From the NCBI GenBank assembly GCA_042408875.1, contig JBHOQS010000023.1, positions 62,001-126,000 on the forward strand: 64,000 bases of DNA, read 5' to 3'. A program made the position numbers and the translations under genes. The DNA comes from JBHOQS01 sp042408875 (GTDB taxonomy: Bacteria > Chloroflexota > UBA11872 > JBHOQS01). The notes under the pieces were generated by a model. It was not told where the DNA came from, made no database searches, and saw nothing but the letters and a program-made list of their open reading frames with translations. The first letter of the stretch is position 1. Each line of letters starts with the position of its first letter. Shown piece after piece: positions 37,576 to 45,341 of the stretch.

Positions 37576-38511
37576 CTAGGAGCCGCCAAGCGGCGCGCTC
37601 AGATAGCGTTCGCCGGTATCCGGCAGCACCGTCACCACGACCTTGCCGGGGCCGAGCCGCCGCGCCACCTGAATCGCCGCGAACACATTCGCCCCGGACG
37701 ACACACCGACCAGCAACCCTTCCTCACGCGTGAGCCGAGCGGTCATGGCGTAGGCATCCTCATCGCGCACGTCAATGATCTCGTCCAGCACCTCGAGGTT
37801 CAGCACGCTGGGCACGAAGCTCGCGCCGATGCCCTCGATACGATGCAGGCCGGGCCGTCCACCTGTCAGCACAGGTGAGCGCGCCGGCTGGACCGCCACG
37901 ATGAGCACCTGCCGGCCGCGGGCCCCGAGCTCTCGCTTGAGCACCTCGCCCACACCGGTGATCGTCCCACCGGTCCCCACGCCGGCCACGAACGCGTCCA
38001 CTTCACCACCGGTCGCCTCCAGGATCTCGCGGGCGGTGGTCTGCCGGTGGATCTCCGGATTGGCCGGGTTCTCGAACTGCTGCGGCATAAAGTAGTCCGG
38101 GTTCTTCTCCACCAGCTCCCGCGCCGCGTACACTGCGCCGGTCATGCCCTCGATCGCGGGCGTCAGGACGACCTGGGCCCCGTAGCGTGCCAGCAGCTTC
38201 CGCCGTTCGATACTGTAATCCTCAGGCATTGTCACGATCAGGCGGTAGCCCTTGACCGCGGCGACCATCGCCAGCCCGATGCCGGTGTTCCCGCTGGTTG
38301 GCTCGACGATCGTTGCACCTGGCTTGAGCCGGCCCTCCCGTTCTGCCGCTTCGATCATCGAGAGGGCGATCCGATCTTTGACTGAGCCGGCCGGGTTCAG
38401 TGACTCCAGCTTGCCGTACACTGTGGCTGCACCGACCGGGACCACCCGGTTCAGGCGCACCAGCGGTGTATCTCCGACCAGCTCTAAGATGTTCTCGACA
38501 ACCTTCGGCAC
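37576..38511 (-). CDS. cysteine synthase (CysK/CysM family)
   Basis: A 311-residue PLP enzyme. Lys45 in NPAGSVKDR is the Schiff-base lysine. PTSGNTGIGLAM binds the substrate carboxylate and GTGGTITGVGEVL the PLP phosphate. It makes cysteine from O-acetylserine (sulfide donor) or O-phosphoserine (thiocarboxylate donor, CysM type). The tight linkage with the CysO-like carrier suggests thiocarboxylate use, but the CysK-type length and sequence leave the choice open. It is the middle gene of rrf2-cysK/M-cysO-E1. Confidence 0.93.
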   Translation of the reverse strand: MPKVVENILELVGDTPLVRLNRVVPVGAATVYGKLESLNPAGSVKDRIALSMIEAAEREGRLKPGATIVEPTSGNTGIGLAMVAAVKGYRLIVTMPEDYSIERRKLLARYGAQVVLTPAIEGMTGAVYAARELVEKNPDYFMPQQFENPANPEIHRQTTAREILEATGGEVDAFVAGVGTGGTITGVGEVLKRELGARGRQVLIVAVQPARSPVLTGGRPGLHRIEGIGASFVPSVLNLEVLDEIIDVRDEDAYAMTARLTREEGLLVGVSSGANVFAAIQVARRLGPGKVVVTVLPDTGERYLSAPLGGS

Positions 38512-38570
38512 AGAGCCTCCGTCAGCACGTCTCGCTCAGCACGTCCCGCCCGGTTTCGCGCCCAGGCGTG

Positions 38571-39002
38571 CTAGATTGCCCACACGAGCCGCGCCTCACG
38601 CATGCGCTGGCGATCGAGCAGCTCGGCGATCGTAATGCTGCGCAGCACGGGCTCAATGGCGTCGCGCAGGCGACGCCAGACGTACTGGAGGCCCGTTTCA
38701 CCACCGTCCGGCTGCGTTTCCTCCAGACAGCTCAACGGCGCCAGCGAGCCCTCCAGGGCCACGATGACGTCGTAGGCCGTGATCTCGTGGGCTGGCCGTG
38801 CCAGCATGTGCCCGCCTTGCGGGCCGCGCGTGCTCCGCACCAGCCCAGCCCGGCGCAGCGCGATCAAGAGCTGGTCGAGGTAGTATTCCGGAATATGCTG
38901 GCGCGCGGCAATCTCGGCACTCTGCACCGGGCCCTGGCCATAGCGTTCTGCCAGGTCCACGAGCGCCCGCAGGCCGTAATCGGTCTTCATTGACAGACGC
39001 AT
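38571..39002 (-). CDS. Rrf2 family transcriptional regulator
   Basis: A 143-residue winged-helix protein. MRLSMKTDYGLRALVDLAER, then IPEYYLDQLLIALRRAGLVRSTRG and PQGGHMLARPAHEITAYDVI follow the Rrf2/IscR/CymR pattern. Only one cysteine (LSCLEE) is present where IscR has three, so an iron-sulfur cluster is unlikely and a CymR-like role in cysteine control fits the downstream genes. ATG at 39002 follows GAGGGAGGG. It is first in the cysteine operon. Confidence 0.92.
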   Translation of the reverse strand: MRLSMKTDYGLRALVDLAERYGQGPVQSAEIAARQHIPEYYLDQLLIALRRAGLVRSTRGPQGGHMLARPAHEITAYDVIVALEGSLAPLSCLEETQPDGGETGLQYVWRRLRDAIEPVLRSITIAELLDRQRMREARLVWAI

Positions 39003-39040
39003 ACACCCTCCCTCGCCGCGTCCCCCAACGGCCCCGGTAA

Positions 39041-39089
39041 GTTGACTGCATCGCTCAACATTGTAACAGGGGAGCCCGGCGACTGTCAA
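39041..39089 (-). promoter_or_regulatory. promoter and candidate operator of the rrf2-cysteine operon
   Basis: On the minus strand, TTGACA (39084-39089) and TACAAT (39060-39065) are 18 nt apart. Directly after the -10 box lies GTTGA-N9-TCAAC (39041-39059), an inverted repeat spanning the predicted start near 39053, suitable for Rrf2 autorepression. The -35 box overlaps the prmC stop codon. Confidence 0.7.
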
Positions 39090-39994
39090 GGCAGGCCGAT
39101 ATCCAGCACGCGCGGCAGCCCAGCGAGGTCGCGCAGTAGCGTGCAGCGGGCGGCAGGCAGGTAATGCGCCACCAGCTCCCGGGCCGTCACGTCCTGATCG
39201 TCCCCGATCTCGATGCAGATATGACCAGGGTGCAGCCCCCGCGCGGTCACCTCGGCGAACAGGGCGTCGTAGGCACGCAGCCCATCCGCGCCGCCGTTGA
39301 GCGCGGTCAGAGGCTCGTAGTCCCGCACGGAGGCCGGCAGGCAGTGTAACTCAGCGCTGCGGATGTAGGGCAGGTTGGCCGCGATGAGGTCGACGGGTGG
39401 CTCAATCCCTGCCAGGAGCGAGCCGTGAATGAGCTGAACACGGTCCTCGACCCCGTGCGCTGCCACGTTGGCGCGGGCAACCTCCAGCGCCGCGGCAGAG
39501 ACCTCGGTGGCGCTGACGCGCACATCGGGGCAGTACACTGCGACGCTGACAGCGATCGCCCCACTGCCAGCTCCTACATCAACGACGTGAAGGCCCAGGC
39601 GTCCGGCGGCTTGCAGACGTCGTACGTGCCGGATCACCTGCTCGACCAGCACCTCGGTCTCCGGCCGAGGGATGAGCACCGCCGGGGTGACGCGGAACTC
39701 CAGGGCCATGAACTCGCGCCGGCCGGTGAGATAGGCGACCGGCTCGTCACGCATCCGCCGCTGCACCAGGCGTCGATAGGCCTCCCACACTGCGGCGGAG
39801 AGCGGGAGCTCCGGGTGCGCCAGCATCTGGGCGCGGCTCAGCCCGGTCAGGTAGCTGAGCAGTACCTCGGCGTCCAGATGGGGCGTCGGTGAGCAGGCCA
39901 GCAGCGCCCGGTGCGCCCAGGCATGCGCGGTCGCAAGGGTGATACCGGTCACACGCGGACCTGGCCTCTCCGCCGCGTGACCACCCGCTGCCAT
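39086..39994 (-). CDS. prmC: peptide chain release factor N5-glutamine methyltransferase
   Basis: A 302-residue protein. The N-terminal helical domain includes HLDAEVLLSYLTGLSRAQML and PVAYLTGRREFMALEF. The SAM-binding domain has IPRPETEVLVEQV, VVDVGAGSGAIAVSVA and LIAANLPYI (NLPY in place of NPPY, a known variant), then EIGDDQ. PrmC methylates the Gln of the GGQ loop in release factors. ATG at 39994 follows GGGAGGATGCA. A much longer frame upstream is only the shadow of the thioredoxin-like gene. No prfA is adjacent. Confidence 0.92.
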   Translation of the reverse strand: MAAGGHAAERPGPRVTGITLATAHAWAHRALLACSPTPHLDAEVLLSYLTGLSRAQMLAHPELPLSAAVWEAYRRLVQRRMRDEPVAYLTGRREFMALEFRVTPAVLIPRPETEVLVEQVIRHVRRLQAAGRLGLHVVDVGAGSGAIAVSVAVYCPDVRVSATEVSAAALEVARANVAAHGVEDRVQLIHGSLLAGIEPPVDLIAANLPYIRSAELHCLPASVRDYEPLTALNGGADGLRAYDALFAEVTARGLHPGHICIEIGDDQDVTARELVAHYLPAARCTLLRDLAGLPRVLDIGLP

Positions 39995-40098
39995 TGCATC
40001 CTCCCGCCTTGCCGCGGTATCTTCTACCGGGATATGGTCCGCTCTAGACTGGGCTATTGCGTGTATCCCGGCTATATCTCCTCTGGAGGAACTCTGTG

Positions 40099-40377
40099 GT
40101 GAGCCGCGGCATAGAGATCGAAATCGAGTATTGCGACGAGTGCGGATATCTGGAGCCAGCCCTCCGCCTGGCGCAGGCCTTGCTCCAGACCCATTCCCAT
40201 TATATTGCCGGTGTGAGGCTTGTGCCCTCTGGCGATGGAGCCTTCGAAGTGACCATCGATGGCAAGCTCGTCCATTCGGCAATTGAAACGGCCAGGTTTC
40301 CCAAAGCCGATGAGATCCGGGCAGCTCTCCAGCAGCGTGCTCAAGCGGTACAGCATGCGATCGATCTGGCCAGCTAA
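40099..40377 (+). CDS. Rdx/SelW-SelT-like redox-fold protein
   Basis: A 92-residue protein from the GTG at 40099, 8 nt after GGAGGA. IEIEYCDECGYLEPALRLAQ has the CxxC redox motif of SelT/SelW/SelH family proteins in their cysteine form. VTIDGKLVHSAIETARFPKADEI gives the family's second half (D-G-x-x-x-[FH]-S plus F-P). Its substrate is unknown. It is followed after 64 bp by a thioredoxin-like gene on the same strand. Confidence 0.88.
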   Translation: MSRGIEIEIEYCDECGYLEPALRLAQALLQTHSHYIAGVRLVPSGDGAFEVTIDGKLVHSAIETARFPKADEIRAALQQRAQAVQHAIDLAS

Positions 40378-40441
40378 AGGACCGCCGGATGTGTACTGCT
40401 TGGGCGAACTGGGGTATAGAATCGACAGGAGGAGCAGTACG

Positions 40442-41074
40442 GTGGGGCTCAGAGAGGGAGTGATCACCCGCGAGCGGTTCCTGCGGGGCTGGACTTGGGA
40501 AGAGTTTCTGCAGCATGCCAAGTATAACGTTGAGGAGCATCGCCAGATCTACGACGAGATCGAGATCTCCGAGCAGGACCGCGCTGACTTCGCCAAGCTG
40601 GTTGAGCAACACGGAGGCACTGTCTATGTGCTGGTGCTGAGCGAGTCCTGGTGCGGGGACTCGCTCCAGAATACGCCGCTGATGGCCAAGCTCTGCGCCA
40701 GCGTGCCGGGCATGCACTTCCGGTACTTCCAGAGCGAGGTCTGGGAAAACTTCGATATGACGCAGAACTGGCCGAAGCCGCCGCGCAATCCGATCCCCAT
40801 CATGGTCTTTTTCGACCGGGACTTCCGCGAGATTGGCTTCTGGATCGAGCGCAGTAAAGCGGCAGACGAGTTGCGGGAGCGCCTGCGCGAGCAGTACAAA
40901 GACCTGCCCCGTCCAGAGCAGATGCGGTACATCCGGCCGGCTCTGGCGGAGGCGTACCGCAGCGGTGAGCTCCGCCGGGCGACGCTCGATGAATGGAAGC
41001 AGGTGCTCTCCGGACGTCCGCTGGAGCATTACCCGCCCTTGGAGCCGGTGGCCTCGGAGCCCGTCATTCGTTAG
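40442..41074 (+). CDS. thioredoxin-like protein with WCGDS motif
   Basis: A 210-residue protein from the GTG at 40442, 7 nt after AGGAGGAG. TVYVLVLSESWCGDSLQNTP places a WCGDS sequence where thioredoxins have WCGPC; the resolving cysteine is Ser. Then RYFQSEVWENFDM, PPRNPIPIMVFFDRD (cis-Pro loop) and a long C-terminal helical part rich in charged residues. This is the thioredoxin_9 type. Without the second Cys it is more likely to act by a monothiol mechanism. It is probably co-transcribed with the Rdx gene. Confidence 0.85.
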   Translation: MGLREGVITRERFLRGWTWEEFLQHAKYNVEEHRQIYDEIEISEQDRADFAKLVEQHGGTVYVLVLSESWCGDSLQNTPLMAKLCASVPGMHFRYFQSEVWENFDMTQNWPKPPRNPIPIMVFFDRDFREIGFWIERSKAADELRERLREQYKDLPRPEQMRYIRPALAEAYRSGELRRATLDEWKQVLSGRPLEHYPPLEPVASEPVIR

Positions 41075-41088
41075 CGGGCCGTCATGTG

Positions 41089-41433
41089 TTAGCGCGGTGG
41101 ATAGTTTACCTCTACCTCCGGCTCATAGCTATCCCGTGGCGCGACGATCTGGGCACGCACCAGGGTAGTCTCGCCGGGCCTGAGATCGGCCCGGCGAGAT
41201 TCCTGGATGGTGAGGCCGGTGGCACGGCTGCGCAGGCGAAAAATCACGTCAACCTCGCCGTGCCCGTGGCTGGGGTTCCGGATCACTGCTTCAACGGTGT
41301 AGGCAGCTCCCTCCACCGGAGGCGTAGTGAGGCGCACATCCAACACGCGTGGCCGCGGGCCGGAGCAGTTCAACACCCACAAAACGGTGAGTACCGCAGC
41401 CAGTCCGATTCCAAGAGCCAGACGCTTCCCCAT
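41089..41433 (-). CDS. hypothetical secreted or membrane-anchored protein
   Basis: A 114-residue protein from the ATG at 41433 after AGAGGAGG. A single N-terminal hydrophobic segment (LALGIGLAAVLTVLWVLNC) is followed by a beta-rich domain: VLDVRLTTPPVEGAAYTVEA and EVDVIFRLRSRATGL. The pattern resembles FxLYD/CARDB-type Ig-like domains, but the assignment is only structural. The VLNC sequence is not a good lipobox. Convergent with the thioredoxin-like gene. Confidence 0.6.
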   Translation of the reverse strand: MGKRLALGIGLAAVLTVLWVLNCSGPRPRVLDVRLTTPPVEGAAYTVEAVIRNPSHGHGEVDVIFRLRSRATGLTIQESRRADLRPGETTLVRAQIVAPRDSYEPEVEVNYPPR

Positions 41434-41558
41434 AGTGGCCTCCTCTCGTGGCCTCCTCATGGGGGACGGTGCCCCGGATACCCAGATCAAGAATAAATTA
41501 AGTTATAAGTTAAAAAAATATAAGCTAAAGAAGTACCTCAACCTGTGCCTCTATGCCG

Positions 41559-42545
41559 TTAGGTCCCGGGCACCCACGGGGGAAAGAGGATGAAAAGCCC
41601 GAGGATCACGACTGCCCCGAGCACAATGATCAACGCACAGCCCATCGAAGCCAGAGGGTCCACCCGACGCTCCCGCCGCCCCAGGCTGAGCAGGCCCAGT
41701 GGCTCCGGAATAATCGGCACCTTATGCTCGCCTTCGTATTCCCAGTCTGGCAAGAAGGCTTCGTCGCGCAGTGCCGGACAGATGGCTGCCAGCCGCCGCT
41801 CCAGCTCGTGGAGCTCAGGCTCACGGAGCACCAGCTTCGGCCAGAGTTCGTGCGCGCCGAGCCGACGCTCAAGGTTGCGGGCGAACTGAACCAGGTTGAG
41901 GTATCGCTCGGTATCCTCGTCGCTGATCTCCTTCCACTCGACCACATCCAGCCGTGTCGGGACGCCCCGCGCGGCGACCAAGGCATTGATCTGCTCCACC
42001 AGGAAGGCAATCACATCCTGCGGCGCGCGTCGGGGCGCCTGGACATAGGCCACGCGCGCCCCATCAACCCTGAGCACGCCCATCGGCCCGATCTCATCGG
42101 CAATATGGAGCTCGAACGGGCGGCACGGGGCTCCTTCGCGCTCGAGCACCAGGTTCAGAGCAGCGACCGGACCTTCCTGGCCGGGAGGACCAAGCGCTTG
42201 GAGCTTACGGGTCTCAATGGCCCGCCGGTCCTTGTTCAGTCTGGCCAGCAGCCAAAAGTAGGCGATTCGCGCTGCACCGGTGGCGCCGGGGAAGCTCAAC
42301 ACGGCTACATAGCCGAAGAACACCAGCAGAAACAGCAGCGTGAGCGTTTCGACATTAGAGCGCTGGGTGAGCGTGACATAAAACTGTCCCTGCCAGATGA
42401 GAAGGGCAATACCAAGAAGCGAGGCACCGAACAAACCGGCGTAGATCCGCGCCAGCCGGTATACACGCTTACGGTACTGCTCAACTGTAGCAACGCCGGG
42501 TTCGCGGACCAGCCGACGTGCGAACGCCTGCATCAACCGCCTCAT
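41559..42545 (-). CDS. hypothetical membrane protein
   Basis: A 328-residue protein with two N-terminal membrane segments (YAGLFGASLLGIALLIW and LTLLFLLVFFGYVAVLSF), a soluble middle of about 200 residues and one C-terminal segment (ALIIVLGAVVILGLFILF). No recognised domain. The soluble part contains a conserved-looking VYAQAPRRAPQDVIAFLVEQ-type stretch (about residues 170-190). ATG at 42545 is used; a TTG at 42560 is possible. It is divergent from the large glycosyltransferase gene. Confidence 0.65.
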   Translation of the reverse strand: MRRLMQAFARRLVREPGVATVEQYRKRVYRLARIYAGLFGASLLGIALLIWQGQFYVTLTQRSNVETLTLLFLLVFFGYVAVLSFPGATGAARIAYFWLLARLNKDRRAIETRKLQALGPPGQEGPVAALNLVLEREGAPCRPFELHIADEIGPMGVLRVDGARVAYVQAPRRAPQDVIAFLVEQINALVAARGVPTRLDVVEWKEISDEDTERYLNLVQFARNLERRLGAHELWPKLVLREPELHELERRLAAICPALRDEAFLPDWEYEGEHKVPIIPEPLGLLSLGRRERRVDPLASMGCALIIVLGAVVILGLFILFPPWVPGT

Positions 42546-42626
42546 TACAAGCTTCAGCAACTTTCGTGCCGTTCGGGCTGGGGCTGTAGCCTATGGGCTC
42601 TTCTGCCTGGCACAGAAAATGCTTGA

Positions 42627-42638
42627 TGCACCGGTGCA
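42627..42638. repeat. 12-bp palindrome TGCACCGGTGCA
   Basis: It lies in the divergent region between the membrane protein gene and the glycosyltransferase gene (42546-42729), and is the same 12-mer as in the 5132 palindrome. A shared operator is possible. Confidence 0.45.
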
Positions 42639-42729
42639 GCGAACCGTTCCTGGGAGGTATGCCTATGCAATACCGCCAACCTGAATGGATCCATAGCCAG
42701 GCCACTGGGCCGGAGTGAGGGGCCGAGCT

Positions 42730-44433
42730 ATGACCAGCCAGATCGAACCTGCGGCATGGCCGGCGCCACATAGAGCCGGCACGCTCATACACGGGCAGCT
42801 TCTACACAGATACGGCGTGCCTCTCGCTGTGGCCGGTGCCGTCACAGGAGCGCTGGTGCTGCGCACCGTATACGTGCCCACCTACCTCACCAACTGGGAC
42901 GCCGTGCAGTTTGCCCTGGGCGTCGAACGCTTCAACGTCATCGAGCATCGCCCCCACCCGCCCGGCTATGTGCTCTACATTGGGGCAGCCGTCACGCTGC
43001 GCCGCTTGCTGGCCCTGGCCGGCCTACATCTTGATGCGGCGCAGGTGCTTGTATTGCTCAGCCTCATTGCCAGCGCCGTGGCAGTCCCGCTGGTGTTTCT
43101 GGTGGCTCGGACGTTCGCGGGCTCGCGCACTGCAGTGCTGACGGCGCTCCTGTTCACGTTTTCCCCGCTGTCCTGGTACTACTCTGTCACCGCGCTGACC
43201 TATACCGTCGAATGCACCCTTGCGCTCATGGTTGTCTGGCTCTGCTGGCATGGAGCGCACCGGGCCGGCCTGAAGCCGGTCGTGGCATCCGCAGTCGTGC
43301 TTGGCCTGGCCGGCGGGGTGCGACAATCCACGCTGATCCTGCTGCTCCCGCTCTGGCTCTATGCGACTTGGGCCGGCGGACGCTGTCGCCTCTTCGCCGG
43401 GCTGCTGACCGTGGGCGTGGTATGCCTTGCCTGGTTCATTCCGCTCATCGTGCTCTCCGGTGGGCTACAGGAGTACCTGGCAGCCTCTCGCCGTCTGAGC
43501 AGCATCATCATGCAGTTGACCTCGATCTTCGGCCACGGCCTTCCGGCGGCGGCAGCCAACCTCCAGTATATCGCCATGGCGCTGCTGAGCGCGCACGGCA
43601 TTGGCCTGGCCTTTTTCGTGCCTCTGGTGCTCGGGCAGGTCCGGTGGAGCTGGGAACTCTCCACGTTTGAGCGGCGGCTGCTGGCCCTCTGGATTGTTCC
43701 GCCGCTTCTCTTCTTCGTGCTGGTGCATGTGGGGCAGGCAGGATACCTGCTGTTCATCCTGCCTGCGACCCTGCTGCTGCAAGCCGTGGCGATCCTGGCT
43801 ACGGGCGCATCCCTGGAGCCGGTCGTGCGACGCTTCCTCCAAGGCCTGCACAGGCAGCTTTCCGGCTTGACGGGACGGCTGAACCCGTTGCCTCAGCTGC
43901 ATGCATCTATGCCGGAGTTCCTCGCTGCCGTTGTGGCGCTCACCGGAGCTGCGGTCTTCCTCTGGTCCGACAACGATCTCTCGCTGGGAGCACTGGCCGA
44001 AAACGATCGGTTCTGGAAGCAGGTCCAGGCACTGCGCGAGCGCTACCCTCCGGAAACGACGGTGATTTTCACGGGCATGTTGTCCAGCGAGTCTTACCGG
44101 CATGCCTTTTACTACCTGCCGGACTACCAGGTCTACGGAGTGGGCTTTGACAGCGATGGGGAGCTGGGCGTGCTGTTCGAAGCCCGGCATGGTTGGGGAG
44201 ACTACACCGCGTTTCTCAGCGGCCGTCCGGCACGCCGGACGTTGCTGCTTCCGCAGCCGACGTATGCGGTAGTATACCTGGATGAGCCACTGACACGCTT
44301 GATGGAACCGGAACGTCACCTGACGCGCCTAGCGCTCACGCCGCGCCGCTCGGTGTACGTGTACGAGGCTGAGCGCTCGATCAATGCCCTTCGGTTTCGC
44401 CGGCCGGCAGAACCGCTCCTTGCCGGCGGCTGA
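42730..44433 (+). CDS. polytopic glycosyltransferase-like membrane protein (GT39/DUF2723 type)
   Basis: A 567-residue protein with about 12 hydrophobic segments. Loop 1 has TNWDAVQFALGVERFNVIEH and then RPHPPGYVLYIG, the Asp and H-P-P-G-Y pattern of DUF2723/PMT-like lipid-sugar-dependent glycosyltransferases. YYSVTALTYTVECTLAL and GGVRQSTLILLLPLWLY follow. The C-terminal 120 residues form a soluble domain. It probably transfers a sugar from polyprenyl-phosphate to an exported acceptor; donor and acceptor are unknown. ATG at 42730 follows GGAG-TGAGGGG. Confidence 0.82.
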   Translation: MTSQIEPAAWPAPHRAGTLIHGQLLHRYGVPLAVAGAVTGALVLRTVYVPTYLTNWDAVQFALGVERFNVIEHRPHPPGYVLYIGAAVTLRRLLALAGLHLDAAQVLVLLSLIASAVAVPLVFLVARTFAGSRTAVLTALLFTFSPLSWYYSVTALTYTVECTLALMVVWLCWHGAHRAGLKPVVASAVVLGLAGGVRQSTLILLLPLWLYATWAGGRCRLFAGLLTVGVVCLAWFIPLIVLSGGLQEYLAASRRLSSIIMQLTSIFGHGLPAAAANLQYIAMALLSAHGIGLAFFVPLVLGQVRWSWELSTFERRLLALWIVPPLLFFVLVHVGQAGYLLFILPATLLLQAVAILATGASLEPVVRRFLQGLHRQLSGLTGRLNPLPQLHASMPEFLAAVVALTGAAVFLWSDNDLSLGALAENDRFWKQVQALRERYPPETTVIFTGMLSSESYRHAFYYLPDYQVYGVGFDSDGELGVLFEARHGWGDYTAFLSGRPARRTLLLPQPTYAVVYLDEPLTRLMEPERHLTRLALTPRRSVYVYEAERSINALRFRRPAEPLLAGG

Positions 44434-44568
44434 CAGCGAGCTCGGGGCGTGCTATGATGAAGAATACCTGGAGGTGGGGAAGAGGCTGGAGACAGGTGTC
44501 CGCCTGCGGGCGCGTCGAACCGACGTACCTACGTGTGTGTACCTACCAGATGGGAGGAGGTCAGCCCG

Positions 44569-45180
44569 ATGGAACTGCGACAGCAGACGCCATACCTCAC
44601 TGTACCCGATGCCCCGACCAGAGTAGCCGGATCTGCTCTTGCGGAGCCGTTGCGGCAGCGCCTCGAATTCTTTAGCGCTGTCCAACGCCTGCGCCTCGAT
44701 GTTGAGCCGCTCAATGTGACGATCAGCGAGCGCCAGCTCTGGTTCGGGCCACGCTGGCGGGCGCTCAGCCCGCTGGTACTGTTTGGCACGTTCTACGGCT
44801 TCGCCGCCTTTATCGGCTGGGGCCTCCTGCCGCTCCTGGTGCGAGTGACCGACCTGGCAGGCAACGGTGCGTTCTCCGTCGCAGCTGTCCTTCTGATGCT
44901 GGCGACGGCAGCCGTGCCGTTTGCCACGATCGTCTGCGCCGGAGCAATTGCCCAGGCCATGGCAGTAGTGCGCTTGGACGGCCAGTCCTTCGTGGTCACG
45001 CAGACTGGCCCGGATGTGACGCATCCGACGATGCCGCGGGCCGTACGGGAGAAGCTGGAGAAGGTTCGCAACGGCGAGCTGCCCCATGTTGAGCGCATTG
45101 CCCTGCTCGAGCAGCAGGTAGACCCGATCCTGGCAGTGCGCGTTGGCGGGCGCTGGTATAGCCTGGGTCGCTGGGTCTAG
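44569..45180 (+). CDS. hypothetical membrane protein
   Basis: A 203-residue protein from the ATG at 44569, 8 nt after GGGAGGAGG. Two central membrane segments (LVLFGTFYGFAAFIGWGLLPLL and FSVAAVLLMLATAAVPFATIVCAGAIAQAM, about residues 75-150; the second quoted by region) lie between hydrophilic ends. No family recognised. The C-terminus ends VDPILAVRVGGRWYSLGRW. It follows the glycosyltransferase gene by 135 bp and is followed by a 32-bp palindrome. Confidence 0.65.
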   Translation: MELRQQTPYLTVPDAPTRVAGSALAEPLRQRLEFFSAVQRLRLDVEPLNVTISERQLWFGPRWRALSPLVLFGTFYGFAAFIGWGLLPLLVRVTDLAGNGAFSVAAVLLMLATAAVPFATIVCAGAIAQAMAVVRLDGQSFVVTQTGPDVTHPTMPRAVREKLEKVRNGELPHVERIALLEQQVDPILAVRVGGRWYSLGRWV

Positions 45181-45211
45181 GTTCGCTCACGCCCTACGTG
45201 TTCTGCTATGC

Positions 45212-45243
45212 CACCGGCGCCTCGCCCGGGCGAGGCGCCGGTG
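45212..45243. terminator. 32-bp perfect palindrome between convergent genes
   Basis: CACCGGCGCCTCGCCC is followed directly by its exact reverse complement, a 16-bp stem, 31 bp after the stop of the hypothetical membrane protein and about 100 bp from the end of the convergent frameshifted gene. It is in the place of a bidirectional terminator, but lacks a U tract. Confidence 0.55.
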
Positions 45244-45341
45244 CCGGTTGGGCAGGCGTCCAGGCCTGTGGCAGGCCGCTCAGGCGCTGCCGCTAGGCTG
45301 GGAGCCGGCAATCTCTACGCCACGCCTGTGCACGCGCATGG

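Noticed and set aside
39995..41029. Long N-terminal extension of PrmC (in-frame open sequence up to 41029)
   Set aside because: It covers the Rdx and thioredoxin-like genes on the other strand, and the ATG at 39994 has an excellent ribosome site.
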